Assembly: GCF_001590965.1 (NCBI RefSeq)
Contig: NZ_BCTW01000012.1
Span: 62,001 to 126,000 of the forward strand
DNA length: 64,000 nt
Direction: 5' to 3'
Origin: Novosphingobium lentum NBRC 107847
GTDB lineage: Bacteria; Pseudomonadota; Alphaproteobacteria; Sphingomonadales; Sphingomonadaceae
This document shows positions 8,144-17,549 of this stretch, in pieces. Positions within the stretch are counted from its first letter, which is position 1; each line of letters starts with the position of its first letter. The position numbers and the translations under genes are program-made. The notes under the pieces were generated by a model. The model saw only the letters and a program-made list of their open reading frames with translations, made no database searches and was not told the origin of the DNA.

Positions 8144-10390
8144 ATGCGCAATCCGTTCACCGTCCGCCGTTTCGGTCTCATGACTGGAATTTCCGCAATT
8201 GCGCTGCTGGCCAGCCCCGCGCATGCCGAAGATGCGACGACGCCTTCGACGACGAAGACCGGCATCGCGGAAGGCTCCGACATTGTCGTGACCGCGACGC
8301 GCATCAATGAAATCGCGCCGACGACGGCGTCGCTCGAAGCCAAGCAGCCGCAGTCGATCGTCAGCCGCTCGCTGATAGAGGATTCGCTGCCCGCCACCGC
8401 CGACTTCGACCAGATCGCGCTGATCACCCCGTCGGTTTCGAACTTCAACGGCAACAACGGCGTCGGCCTGTCGGAATCCAAGGCGCAGATCCGCGGCTTC
8501 CAGGACGGCGAGTTCAACATCACTTATGACGGCGTGCCGTTTGGCGACACCAACGATCCGACCCACCATTCGACCACGTTCTTCCCGTCGAACACCATCG
8601 AGACGCTGGTCGTCGATCGTGGCCCCGGCAACGCCAGCCAGCTTGGCCAGGCAACGTTCGGCGGCAACATCAATCTGTTCAGCCGCGCCGCGCGCGATGA
8701 ATTCGGCGGCCAGGTCAAGGCCAGCTACGGCAGCTTCAACACCTACCTCCTGCGCGGGTTGCTCAACACCGGCAATCTTGGCGGCGACGGGATCAAGGCG
8801 GTCGTGACCGGCCAGTACGTTCACACTGACGGCGCGTTGAGCTATGAAAAATATCGCAACTACAACCTGTTCGGCAAGATCGTGGTGCCGCTGGGCACCG
8901 ACGTGAAGCTGACCTTCCTGGGCACCTACAACAACAACCGGTTCAATCAGCCCGACAAGGACGGATCGACGCTGTTCCAGCAGGCGCAGTTCGGCAAGGA
9001 TTTCAGCCTCAACGCCGATCCCAAGACGCCGCAGTATTTCGGGTACAACCACACCGACAAGACGACCGACTTCGAGATCGCCACGCTGGAAGCGCACATC
9101 GCGCCGGGCAGCGTGCTGACCAACCAGGCCTATACCTACTACTATGACAACGAGACGCTGTCGGCGCTCGACGTGACCGGCGCGACCGCCAACACCACCA
9201 CGCTGGCCGACGGCAAGACCAAGGTGGTCGGTGACGTTCCCGGCTATACCAAGACCAACAAGTACCGCGTCTATGGCGACATCATGAAGCTGCGCCTGAA
9301 GCTGACCGACTTTGCGACGGTGACGACCGGTGCCTGGCTCGAATGGAGCCGCACCTATCGCCAGCAGACCGACGTCGATCTCAACACCGGCGGTTTCAAC
9401 TACATCGAAAAGAAGGTGACCAACCCGGTCACCGGCGCGCTCACCCCGCTGTACGTGAAGTTCGACCAGAACAGCCAGGGCAACCACACCGAGGAATTCG
9501 TCGAGCTGGAACTGCGTCCGGTTCCGGCGCTGACGATCACGCCTGGCTTCAAGCACGTCGATTTCGGGCGCAAGATCATCGCCGCTTACAACCAGACCAC
9601 GCGGTATGCCCAGACCGTGACGGGTGACTACAAGGCCAACCTGCCGTTCGTGCAGGCGAACTGGGCGATCACGCCGATGCTGTCCGCCTATGCCGAATAT
9701 GCTCGCGGCTTCCTCGCTCCGCCGCTGGGCGCATTGTATGTCGCCAACCCGCAGTTCTCGAATCTCGAGCCCGAACGGTCGACCAATTACCAGGCGGGCG
9801 TGGTTTATCACGGCGAGCGTCTGTCGTTCGATTTCGACGCCTATCACATCAAGTTCACCAACAAGTTCGTGAGCTTCTCCTCGCCGGTCGCCGGCGTCGG
9901 CACGGTGTTCACCAATATCGGCGGGGCGGTCTACAAGGGCGTGGAAGGCCAGGTGGCCTTCGCGCTGACCCCCAACATCGCGGTGTTCGCCAACGGATCG
10001 ATCAACAGCGCCAAGGCCAGCGACACCGGACTGCAGATCGCCCAGGCGCCGAAAAGCACCGCGGCCGGCGGCGTGATCGTCAAGCAGGGACCGTTCAAGT
10101 TCTCGGTGATCGACAAGTTCACCGGGCCGCAGTCGGCCACCGGCGATGGCAACCCGGTCTATGACATCAAGAGCTACAACACCGCCATCATTGCGGCGAG
10201 CTACGAGTTCGGACCGTTTCGCGCCGGGATCGAAGTGACCGATGCGTTCGGTTCGCGTCGCGTCACGCAAATCGCGCCGAACAGCAAGACGGTGGCCGCG
10301 TCCGCCGGCCTGCCGTTGGCGAACAACTTCGACCAGTACTACTACCAGCCCGGCCGGGCGGTTACGGGCGACATCACGGTGGTGTTCTGA
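8144..10390 (+). CDS. TonB-dependent outer-membrane receptor coupled to a phosphatase
   Basis: A 748-residue receptor with a Sec signal ending in AHA (about residue 27), a TonB-box-like segment (SDIVVTATR), a plug domain (about 50-165; IRGFQDGEFNITYDGVPFGD, GQATFGGNINLFSR), and a barrel finishing DITVVF with the C-terminal Phe expected for BAM recognition. AAGG precedes the ATG by five bases. The TGA shares a base with the ATG of the class A acid phosphatase gene (TGATG at 10388-10392), so both proteins come from one coupled message. The pairing suggests uptake of a phosphorylated ligand or of a phosphatase product. The ligand cannot be read from the receptor itself. Confidence 0.9.
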   Translation: MRNPFTVRRFGLMTGISAIALLASPAHAEDATTPSTTKTGIAEGSDIVVTATRINEIAPTTASLEAKQPQSIVSRSLIEDSLPATADFDQIALITPSVSNFNGNNGVGLSESKAQIRGFQDGEFNITYDGVPFGDTNDPTHHSTTFFPSNTIETLVVDRGPGNASQLGQATFGGNINLFSRAARDEFGGQVKASYGSFNTYLLRGLLNTGNLGGDGIKAVVTGQYVHTDGALSYEKYRNYNLFGKIVVPLGTDVKLTFLGTYNNNRFNQPDKDGSTLFQQAQFGKDFSLNADPKTPQYFGYNHTDKTTDFEIATLEAHIAPGSVLTNQAYTYYYDNETLSALDVTGATANTTTLADGKTKVVGDVPGYTKTNKYRVYGDIMKLRLKLTDFATVTTGAWLEWSRTYRQQTDVDLNTGGFNYIEKKVTNPVTGALTPLYVKFDQNSQGNHTEEFVELELRPVPALTITPGFKHVDFGRKIIAAYNQTTRYAQTVTGDYKANLPFVQANWAITPMLSAYAEYARGFLAPPLGALYVANPQFSNLEPERSTNYQAGVVYHGERLSFDFDAYHIKFTNKFVSFSSPVAGVGTVFTNIGGAVYKGVEGQVAFALTPNIAVFANGSINSAKASDTGLQIAQAPKSTAAGGVIVKQGPFKFSVIDKFTGPQSATGDGNPVYDIKSYNTAIIAASYEFGPFRAGIEVTDAFGSRRVTQIAPNSKTVAASAGLPLANNFDQYYYQPGRAVTGDITVVF

Positions 10391-11103
10391 TGCGCGGGCT
10401 GCTGGTTTTCGCCAGTGCCGCGCTGATCGCCACATCGCCACCGGCGGCATCGATGCTGACACCGCAGGATCTCGATCCGGCGCTGGTCCTGCCGCCGCCG
10501 CCCGCGCCGACCTCGGCGCAGGCAGCTGCCGAACTGGCTGAATTACGTGCGGTCGAAGCTGCGCGCACCGATGCGATGCTGGTAGCGGCCCAGCACGACA
10601 GCGAAACCAAGAATGCCTCGATCTTCGCCGATGCCATCGGTCCGGCCTTACAGCTCGATCGCCTGCCGGCGACCGCGCGCCTGATGGGGGACGTGCGGAT
10701 GGCCGAAAAGGATGCCGCCGATCGCGCCAAGCTGCACTTCCGCCGCAGCCGGCCGTGGGTCGCCGCGCCCGGCCTGAAGCATTGCGGCAAGGGCGACGAT
10801 GCCGACTGGTCGAGCTATCCCAGCGGGCACACCACCATGGCATACGCGATGGCAGCGGTCCTCGCGCGGCTGCTGCCGGGCAAGGCCACCCCGATCATGG
10901 CGCGCGCCGCCAGCTATGGCGAAAGCCGCATCGTGTGCGAAGTCCACTTCCGCAGCGACGTGACCGGCGGCGAGACGCTGGGTCTGGTCGTTGCCGAACG
11001 ATTGATGGCCAAGCCTGCCTTCCTGACCGATTTTACCGCGGCGCGTGACGAGCTTGCGCACGACAGGCGGTTCGCCGACGGTATCGAAAGCCCGACGCGG
11101 TAG
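10390..11103 (+). CDS. Class A non-specific acid phosphatase (PAP2 superfamily)
   Basis: A 237-residue periplasmic phosphatase with an N-terminal signal (about 20 residues). All three PAP2 motifs are present: KLHFRRSRP (K-x6-RP, about residue 117), YPSGH (about residue 143) and SRIVCEVHFRSD (SR-x5-H-x3-D, about residues 178-189). These give a phosphohistidine mechanism that releases phosphate from a broad range of organic phosphomonoesters. The length equals that of PhoN/PhoC enzymes. It is translationally coupled to the TBDR just upstream, which argues for joint use in phosphate or organophosphate acquisition. Confidence 0.93.
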   Translation: MRGLLVFASAALIATSPPAASMLTPQDLDPALVLPPPPAPTSAQAAAELAELRAVEAARTDAMLVAAQHDSETKNASIFADAIGPALQLDRLPATARLMGDVRMAEKDAADRAKLHFRRSRPWVAAPGLKHCGKGDDADWSSYPSGHTTMAYAMAAVLARLLPGKATPIMARAASYGESRIVCEVHFRSDVTGGETLGLVVAERLMAKPAFLTDFTAARDELAHDRRFADGIESPTR

Positions 11104-11441
11104 TTCTGCTGAATCCCCATGCGGGATTGAACCGGTCCCCTCGGCGGACCTGTTGCAGCAAGCGTTCGTTCGGGCGTGCTTTGATTGCGTACGCGCACGA
11201 TGATCGCGGTCAGGATGGCGCCTTGCCCGCTGCGGCCGGCGACCGCTGCGCTTTGCGCTCGTCCGGCAAACTGTTGTTGTGCTGGCTTCCCACAGTGCTA
11301 TTTCCGGCAGACCAACGATCAGCGGTCATTCATCCAGGCATGTGCATTTCGCCGACTGCAAGTAGCAACGCTATCCGCTTTTCTGCTCATTTTACTCGGG
11401 CGCTTGGCGTTGCGTGGCGGCGGACGGAGACCGTTTGAATA
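11104..11441. other. Intergenic region with two small hairpins
   Basis: No supported gene. Just after the phosphatase stop are AATCCC/GGGATT (11112-11117 with 11123-11128) and GGTCC/GGACC (11134-11138 with 11146-11150). Neither is followed by a T-run, so they are at best weak terminators. The rest shows open frames but no family resemblance. Confidence 0.5.
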
Positions 11442-12554
11442 ATGCTTTCCCTGTACTTTGCCGCGGCCAGCCTGACCCCGCAACCGTTCGTGCCGCCACT
11501 GCTCGATGTGTCGAACACCCGGCCATTCGCGCCCGAACCGTCGGTTCCGACCGTGGTTGCCTCACTGCCGGGCGGACCGAAGATCCAGGTTGCCGATCCG
11601 GCTTCGGCGCCGGTTGCCGATCCGGTGACAGCCCCTGTAGCCGCTCCTGTCGCAGCACCGGTGGTCGATGCCGCCACGGCGCCTGTTGGCGATCCTGCTG
11701 CTGCTCCAGTGGTCGATCCTGCGCCTGACACCAACGCCGCGCAAGCGAGCGCTCCGGCCGATGACGATCCTGCGTTTACCGAAGCGCGCATTCCCGGCGA
11801 CGCCGATCCGCTGGCGCCGATCAACCGCATTTCCTATGCGATCTCCCAGCCGATCGATCGCTTCATCCTGCGCCCTGCCGCGATCGTCTATACCAAGGTG
11901 GTGCCCAAGCCGGCGCGCGATGGCGCGCGCAACGCCATCCAGAACCTATCCGAGCCGCTGGTCATCTTCAACGACCTAGTCCAGCTGCATCCGCACCGCG
12001 CGGTGGCAGGCGTGGTTAGGTTCCTGATCAATTCGGTGTTCGGCATCGGTGGTCTGATCGACGTGGCCAAGCGCAAGCCGTTCCACATTCGCCACCACGC
12101 CAATGGCTTTGGCGATACGCTGGGCTATTACGGGGTGGGTCCGATCCTGTACCTCTACCTGCCCGTGCTGGGTCCGACGACGCTGCGCGACACCGCCGGC
12201 GATTTTGGCGATGCGTTTGCCCAGCCGCGGATCCTCTACAAGATCACGCACCCAGACAGCGACCGGCCGATCTGGCGCAACAGCCTGAACCTGGGCAAGA
12301 CCGGCACGGTCATCCGCGTGGTCGACGGCCTCGACAAGCGCGCCGAGGTCGATCAGGAACTCGAATCGATCCGCAGGGACTCGGTCGATCCTTATGCCAC
12401 GCTGCGGGCCAGTTATCTGCAGGACCGGGCGGGCGAGATCGCGGCGCTGAAGGCAAAGCCGGTGGCGGAAGGAGCAGTGCTCGATCCGGTCGATCCGGCC
12501 ACGGACCCGTTGGCGGACCCTCTGCCGGACCCGGACCGGGCTCCGCCGAAATAA
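11442..12554 (+). CDS. MlaA/VacJ-family protein with a long Ala/Pro/Val/Asp-rich N-terminal region
   Basis: A 370-residue protein. From about residue 120 it matches MlaA: DADPLAPINRISYAISQPID, an N-F/L-EP-type segment (NLSEPLVIFNDLVQ), the hydrophobic INSVFGIGGLIDVA and the GFGDTLGYYGVG block. MlaA sits in the outer membrane and removes mislocalised phospholipids from the outer leaflet for return by Mla transport. Unusually, residues 45-100 are a repetitive APVADPV/AAPVVD low-complexity stretch. There is no Cys anywhere, so the usual lipoprotein anchor is missing. The C-terminus is also DP-rich. No mlaBCDEF genes are nearby. Confidence 0.82.
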   Translation: MLSLYFAAASLTPQPFVPPLLDVSNTRPFAPEPSVPTVVASLPGGPKIQVADPASAPVADPVTAPVAAPVAAPVVDAATAPVGDPAAAPVVDPAPDTNAAQASAPADDDPAFTEARIPGDADPLAPINRISYAISQPIDRFILRPAAIVYTKVVPKPARDGARNAIQNLSEPLVIFNDLVQLHPHRAVAGVVRFLINSVFGIGGLIDVAKRKPFHIRHHANGFGDTLGYYGVGPILYLYLPVLGPTTLRDTAGDFGDAFAQPRILYKITHPDSDRPIWRNSLNLGKTGTVIRVVDGLDKRAEVDQELESIRRDSVDPYATLRASYLQDRAGEIAALKAKPVAEGAVLDPVDPATDPLADPLPDPDRAPPK

Positions 12555-12608
12555 GCCCCAAATCAGCTTGATCGTGCTGCCACCCCGGCCGGTGACGGCA
12601 GCCGAACG

Positions 12609-14123
12609 TCAGGGCTTGCTGGCGGGCGGCCGGATCAACGGATAGACGGCATATGTCGCGTTGCCGACGATGGCCGTACCCGCCAGCCGATAGCCACGCT
12701 TCAGCGCCGCCTCGAGCAGGCTCCTTGTTTCCGGCCGCGTATATTCATCCGGCGTCAGGCTGAGCACGATGACCGCCGGCTGGCTGGCAAGGACGCGCCG
12801 CAACTCGAACAGCTGGTCGATTCCCAACGCGTGCTGATAGGCGACCAGCGCCAAGTGCTGGGGAAAGACAAAGCGCGTGGGCAGGCAACTGCGCGTGATC
12901 TTGTAAAGCGCAGAGAGCTCCTCGTTCACATAAAGGCACCCGTTGCCGAGGTTGGGTGCGACCAGCGCCGACAGCTGCGCCAATTCGCGTTCGTTGCCGT
13001 TCATCTGCACGTCGACCGCAGCGCGCGCGGTCCCGCCGACCAGGCCCAGCCCGATCACCAGCCCGGTCAGCCGCCGCCACCAGCCGACGCTGCCGAACGC
13101 GAGCGCAGCAACCAGGCTCAGCGGCATCAGCACCGGCAGGACATAGTGATCGTACCAGATGCCGTAGATCAGGAACCCGGCATAGCTGGCGATGGCCCAG
13201 CCCAGCATCCACGCCACCGCGCGCGGCGCCGCTTCGTCCATGCCGGCGCGGCGTCGCCAGACGATGCCGAAACACAGCAGCAGCGGCGATAGCCCGAAAG
13301 TCAGCGCGGCGAGCCGCCCCACGGCTTCGAGCAGCGGGTTGGTGTCCCCGAAGATCGACAGGAAATTGGCCTGCACGAACGCGTCGCCGTGGCCCATGGC
13401 GGCATAGACGCCCCATGCCGCCACGGTGGGAAGCAGCGCGCTCAGCACCCAGACCACCGCATGGCCGGCGAGCACGAGCAGCGACCGTCCGCGTGACAAC
13501 CCCAGCCACAGCAGGGTCAGCCCGAAGAAGATGCCTTCGAACATCGCGACATACTTGATCTGCATGGCGATGCCCGCCAGCACCATGATCGCGCAGCCCT
13601 CTGCCGTCACGTTCCGGTTGCGCGGCTCGATCACCAGCTTGAGCGTCCATGCCGCGGCCATGGCCATCGGCAGGTCGTAGAACACCGGCGACTGGCCCCC
13701 GACCCCGCCGAACACCAGCAGCCATGCCGGATAGACCGCAGCACCGGCCAGTGCCGGCCAGAACGACGTCGCCCGCCGGGCCATGGCAAACAGCAGCGAA
13801 CTGGTCAGGATGACCGATATCGTCGCCATGATCTGGTAGCCCCACACCGCATCGGCAAATAACCGGCAGGCGGCGGCATAGATCAGGAACAGGCCGATCG
13901 GCTTGCGGTCCCAGATATCGACGTAGGGCAGGCTGCCGTGGAGCATCCGGTCGCCGACCATGAGATAGAATTGCTCGTCGATATTGACCACCGGATCGCC
14001 GAAAATCCAAGCTCTGGTCGCCAGCGTGAACAGCGCGAGGATGAGGAACGCCTTGAGCGTTTCCGGCAGGCCGTGCCACAAGCCGGGTCTGGGGAGCGGA
14101 GCTTCCATGGCGACCGAACTCAC
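12609..14123 (-). CDS. GT39/ArnT-like membrane glycosyltransferase
   Basis: A 504-residue polytopic protein with roughly 11-12 hydrophobic segments. The first extracytoplasmic loop carries DPVVNIDEQFYLMVGDRM followed by LPYVDIWDRKPIGLF, the layout of the acidic catalytic loop and of the DxKPP-like motif in the PMT/ArnT superfamily. These enzymes move a sugar from a polyprenyl-phosphate donor to lipid, protein or polysaccharide acceptors on the periplasmic side. The acceptor is unknown. It diverges from hpnN across 300 bases. MSSVAMEAP is taken as the start; the second Met (14108) is an alternative. Confidence 0.72.
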   Translation of the reverse strand: MSSVAMEAPLPRPGLWHGLPETLKAFLILALFTLATRAWIFGDPVVNIDEQFYLMVGDRMLHGSLPYVDIWDRKPIGLFLIYAAACRLFADAVWGYQIMATISVILTSSLLFAMARRATSFWPALAGAAVYPAWLLVFGGVGGQSPVFYDLPMAMAAAWTLKLVIEPRNRNVTAEGCAIMVLAGIAMQIKYVAMFEGIFFGLTLLWLGLSRGRSLLVLAGHAVVWVLSALLPTVAAWGVYAAMGHGDAFVQANFLSIFGDTNPLLEAVGRLAALTFGLSPLLLCFGIVWRRRAGMDEAAPRAVAWMLGWAIASYAGFLIYGIWYDHYVLPVLMPLSLVAALAFGSVGWWRRLTGLVIGLGLVGGTARAAVDVQMNGNERELAQLSALVAPNLGNGCLYVNEELSALYKITRSCLPTRFVFPQHLALVAYQHALGIDQLFELRRVLASQPAVIVLSLTPDEYTRPETRSLLEAALKRGYRLAGTAIVGNATYAVYPLIRPPASKP

Positions 14124-14423
14124 GCCCCAATCCCCGCCGAACCGTTTTGCACAAGCGACCTCATCTGGTGGCGACCGACATTCCGTCGGTCCGCTGACGA
14201 CAGGTCATCTGTTCACCACTGCCCGGCGCAGCCCCTTCCGGCGAAAGCCGATAGCCGGCGCGCGCCATCAGGGTTCCGGCAATGCAGGCGACCTGCCCCC
14301 CGGCGGACCGGATAGTGGATCGGCGGTGCGCTGCAACCCGAATTTCGGTGCCGTCCGGTTTCGCCGAGAGCGACGGACCCGAGCAGGCTTGCCCAGGGCG
14401 CCATTTTCAGCCAATCCGCGGCC
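14124..14423. promoter_or_regulatory. Divergent intergenic region with a perfect dyad
   Basis: This 300-base gap between divergent genes holds the dyad GACCGAC-ATTCC-GTCGGTC at 14173-14191 (7-bp perfect arms). It could be an operator or a leader hairpin of the minus-strand glycosyltransferase gene. No clear -35/-10 pair is visible. Confidence 0.4.
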
Positions 14424-17048
14424 GTGCTGTCCACTCTGCTTCAACGCGCCATGCTCGCTGCCGCGCGCCGCCCGCTCACTACGCTCGCATCGATCGGCTT
14501 TCTGGTCGCGCTCGCGCTCGCCTACACGATCGTGGCGTTCGACATCACCACCGATACCGGTGACCTGATCTCGCCCAAGGTGGCGTGGCGACAGAACGAC
14601 ACCGCCGTCGAAAAGGCGTTTCCCGGGCTGCAGGATGCCATTCTGGTCGTCGTCGATGGCCAGACGCCCGAACTCGCCGAGGCCGGGGCCGCGCGCCTCG
14701 CCGACGCCCTGACGGCCGACCATCAGCATTTTCAGGTGGTCAAGCGCCCCGACGGCAACGCGTTCCTGGCCAGCGAAGGCCTGATGTTCGCCTCGTTGGC
14801 GGAGGTGAAGGACACCACCCAGCGCCTGATCGATGCCCAGCCGCTGCTTGGCGCGCTGGCCGCCGATCCTTCGTTGCGCGGCGTGGCGACGGCCATCGAT
14901 ACCGCCGCGACCGGCGCGGCCACCGATGGCGATGCTGCCGCAACCGCCCGGCTCGAGCAACCGCTGGCGCAACTGGCGCAGGCGATCGATGCGCGGCTGG
15001 CCGGGAAGACCGCCTGGTTTTCGTGGCAGCGGCTGTTCTCGGGCAGCAAGGGCCAGCTCGCCCCGCCGACCCGGCGCCTGGTGCTGGCGCAACCCCACCT
15101 CGACTTTACCGACCTCCAGCCCGGGTCTGCCGCCGAAGCCGCGCTGCAAGGCCACATCGCCGCGCTGCACCTCGATGCGGCGCACGGACTGAAGACCGGA
15201 ATCACCGGCGAGGTCATGCTCGCCGACGAGGAATTCGGGACCATCCGCGACAACATCGGCATGGTCGGATTGCTGATGGTCGCGGCGATGGTGGCAACGT
15301 TGTGGCTGGCCACGCGCTCGGCCCGGATGGTCGGGGCGATCCTGCTCACGGTGTTCGCCGGGCTGATCATCACGCTGGCGCTGGGCCTGCTCGCGATCGG
15401 CCGGCTGAACCTGATCTCGGTGGCGTTCATCCCGTTGTTCGTCGGCCTCGGCGTCGATTTCGGCATCCAGGTCGGCGTGCGCTTCAACGCCGAGCGCCGC
15501 GAGGATGCCGAACCGCTGGGCGCGCTCGAACGCACCGCTATGGCCATCGGCGAACCGTTGCTGATGGCGGCGGCGGCGATCTTCCTGGCGCTGGGCGCAT
15601 TCCTGCCCACCGACTACATCGGCATCGCCGAACTGGGCGTGATCGCCGGCGTCGGCATGATCATCGCGCTCGTGCTCAATGTCACGATGCTGCCCGCGCT
15701 GCTGGTCAAGCTGAACCCGGCGGTCCCCACACAGCCCGTCGGCTGGGCGGGTGCCGCCCCGGTCGACCGCTGGCTGGGCCGCAACCGCCGGGCGGTGCTG
15801 GCCTCGTTCGCGCTGGCGATGGTGCTGTCGATCGCCGGGCTGCACTGGGTGAAATTCGATTTCAATCCCTTGCACTTGCGTGATCCGCACACGCCCGGGA
15901 TGCTGGCGCTGGCCGATCTGATGCGCGATCCCGATCGCACGCCCAACACCATCACCGTGATGACCGCCGATCTCGCGTCCGCCGACCGGATGGCGCAGCG
16001 GCTGTCGCGCCTGCCCGAAGTGGCGCAGGCAACCACGCTGTCCAGTTTCCTGCCCGACGACCAGCCTGCCAAGCTGGCGCTGATCCAGGATGCCGGCCTG
16101 CTGCTCGATCCCGCGATCAATCCGTTCGACCTGCCCCAGCCCGTCGACGATCGATCGACACAGGCGGAACTCGGCAAAGCCGTGGCGGCATTGCGCGATC
16201 TGGCCGTCAAGCGCCCGGGCGCCTTGGGCACGGCCGCAGCCCACCTCGCCACCAGCTTTGCGCGGCTGTCCGCCGCGTCACCCCAGCAGCGCGAGCAAGT
16301 TGCGACGATACTGGTCGAGCCGCTGACCGTCAGCCTCAACGCAATTCGCGCCTCGATGCAGGCCGGCGAGGTTTCCCGCGACACCCTGCCGCCCGAGATG
16401 GCGGCGGACTGGGTGGCCAGGGACGGCAAGGCGCTGGTGCAGGTGACGCCATCGGGCGACAGCATGGACAATGCCGTGCTGGAACATTTCACCGCCGCCG
16501 TCCGCAAGGTCGCGCCAGAGGCGACCGGCCTGCCGGTTTCCACGCAGGAAGCCGCGCGAACCGTCGCCCGCGCGTTCATCGATGCCGGGGTGCTGGCGCT
16601 GATGCTGGTCAGCCTGCTGCTGTACGCGGTGCTGCGCAGTGTGCGCGAAGTGGCGTTCACCCTCGCGCCGGTGGTGCTGTCGGGCTTTCTCACGCTGGGG
16701 ACCTGCGTGGTGATCGGCCAGCCGCTCAACTTTGCCAACATCATCGCCTTTCCCCTGCTGTTCGGCGTCGGCGTCGCGTTCCACATCTATTTCGTGATGG
16801 CGTGGCGCAGCGGGGTCAGCGACCTGTTGCAGTCCAGTCTGGCCCGCGCCGTGGTGTGCAGTGCCCTGGCGACCGGCAGCGCATTCGGCGCGCTGTGGTT
16901 CTCGCATCACCCCGGCACCGCCAGCATGGGGCTGATCCTGATGATCTCGCTGATCTGGACGCTGGTCTGCGCGCTGATCTTCGAGCCTGCCCTGCTGGGG
17001 CCGGTCGAGCACGCGCCCGCCGGCAAACCCGCGCCGGCCGCAAACTGA
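14424..17048 (+). CDS. hpnN: Hopanoid-associated RND/MMPL transporter HpnN
   Basis: An 874-residue RND-family protein with two halves, each having one membrane helix, a large periplasmic domain and a bundle of five to six helices. The first half has helices from about residue 270 (VGLLMVAAMVATLWL...), including PLFVGLGVDFGIQ, the MMPL-type core; the second has PLLFGVGVAFHIYFVMAW. The opening FDITTDTGDLISPKVAWRQND is typical of HpnN. HpnN moves hopanoids to the outer membrane and affects envelope stability. The start is GTG at 14424; an ATG at 14451 is an alternative and neither has a strong ribosome site. No hopanoid synthesis genes lie in the window. Confidence 0.88.
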   Translation: MLSTLLQRAMLAAARRPLTTLASIGFLVALALAYTIVAFDITTDTGDLISPKVAWRQNDTAVEKAFPGLQDAILVVVDGQTPELAEAGAARLADALTADHQHFQVVKRPDGNAFLASEGLMFASLAEVKDTTQRLIDAQPLLGALAADPSLRGVATAIDTAATGAATDGDAAATARLEQPLAQLAQAIDARLAGKTAWFSWQRLFSGSKGQLAPPTRRLVLAQPHLDFTDLQPGSAAEAALQGHIAALHLDAAHGLKTGITGEVMLADEEFGTIRDNIGMVGLLMVAAMVATLWLATRSARMVGAILLTVFAGLIITLALGLLAIGRLNLISVAFIPLFVGLGVDFGIQVGVRFNAERREDAEPLGALERTAMAIGEPLLMAAAAIFLALGAFLPTDYIGIAELGVIAGVGMIIALVLNVTMLPALLVKLNPAVPTQPVGWAGAAPVDRWLGRNRRAVLASFALAMVLSIAGLHWVKFDFNPLHLRDPHTPGMLALADLMRDPDRTPNTITVMTADLASADRMAQRLSRLPEVAQATTLSSFLPDDQPAKLALIQDAGLLLDPAINPFDLPQPVDDRSTQAELGKAVAALRDLAVKRPGALGTAAAHLATSFARLSAASPQQREQVATILVEPLTVSLNAIRASMQAGEVSRDTLPPEMAADWVARDGKALVQVTPSGDSMDNAVLEHFTAAVRKVAPEATGLPVSTQEAARTVARAFIDAGVLALMLVSLLLYAVLRSVREVAFTLAPVVLSGFLTLGTCVVIGQPLNFANIIAFPLLFGVGVAFHIYFVMAWRSGVSDLLQSSLARAVVCSALATGSAFGALWFSHHPGTASMGLILMISLIWTLVCALIFEPALLGPVEHAPAGKPAPAAN

Positions 17049-17175
17049 TCGAACCGGCTGCGGGGTAATTCTGCCGGCGTTCTTCGAACTTACGCAAAAC
17101 CATCGCGGTCCTGTCACTTGACCGCTCTAGCTCCCCTCGCACGTGCAGCATCTGCGTCGTCTCCGGGGGCCTTTC

Positions 17176-17547
17176 ATGATCTATCGTTCAGCGTTGCGTT
17201 CCACTCTGTCGATATGGGCGATGGTTGCTGCCACGGCGGCCGTTCCGTCGTTTGCGCAAATCGCGCCGGCGGCAGCGGACGCTCCGGCAGCCGATGATTC
17301 ATCCGGCGAGGCGCTGACCGAATCGATCATCGTGACCGCCAAATCGACGCGTTCGGCCACGGAGATCCCCGCGTCCGAGATCCAGAAGATCCTGCCGGGC
17401 GTTTCGCCGCTGAAGGCGATCGAGACGCTGCCCGGCGTCGACATCACCGGCTTGTCGACGGTTTCGGTCGGATCGGCAACGAACAGCTATTCGGCCTACC
17501 CGATCCCGCCGCGCCAGTTCTTCGTCACGCTGTCGGCCGCGTTCTGA
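17176..17547 (+). pseudogene. Internally deleted TonB-dependent receptor (signal and plug start joined to the barrel end)
   Basis: A 123-residue open frame. Residues 1-33 are a Sec signal (MIYRSALRSTLSIW...SFA). Residues 50-95 match a receptor N-terminus: ESIIVTAKSTRSATEIPASE, then a plug opening LPGVSPLKAIETLPGVDITG. The sequence then passes directly to a C-terminal receptor end, AYPIPPRQFFVTLSAAF, with its terminal Phe. Around 600-700 residues of plug and barrel are missing, yet the frame is intact. The stop is two bases before the glycerophosphodiesterase ATG, so it still leads that gene. It cannot form a barrel. An in-frame deletion is the simplest reading. Confidence 0.8.
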
Positions 17548-17549
17548 TC

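Noticed and set aside
8123..10843. A 906-codon open frame on the minus strand
   Set aside because: Antisense to a clear TonB receptor and the acid phosphatase start; composition is Arg/Gly/Val-rich without domain signals.
11112..11150. Two short hairpins after the acid phosphatase as an intrinsic terminator
   Set aside because: Stems are only five to six base pairs and no T-run follows.
11127..11442. Overlapping small open frames between the phosphatase and the MlaA-like gene
   Set aside because: No ribosome site, no signal or domain, and unusual Cys/Arg-rich composition.
14268..16244. A 658-codon minus-strand frame
   Set aside because: Antisense to hpnN; His/Arg/Gln-rich composition typical of shadow frames.
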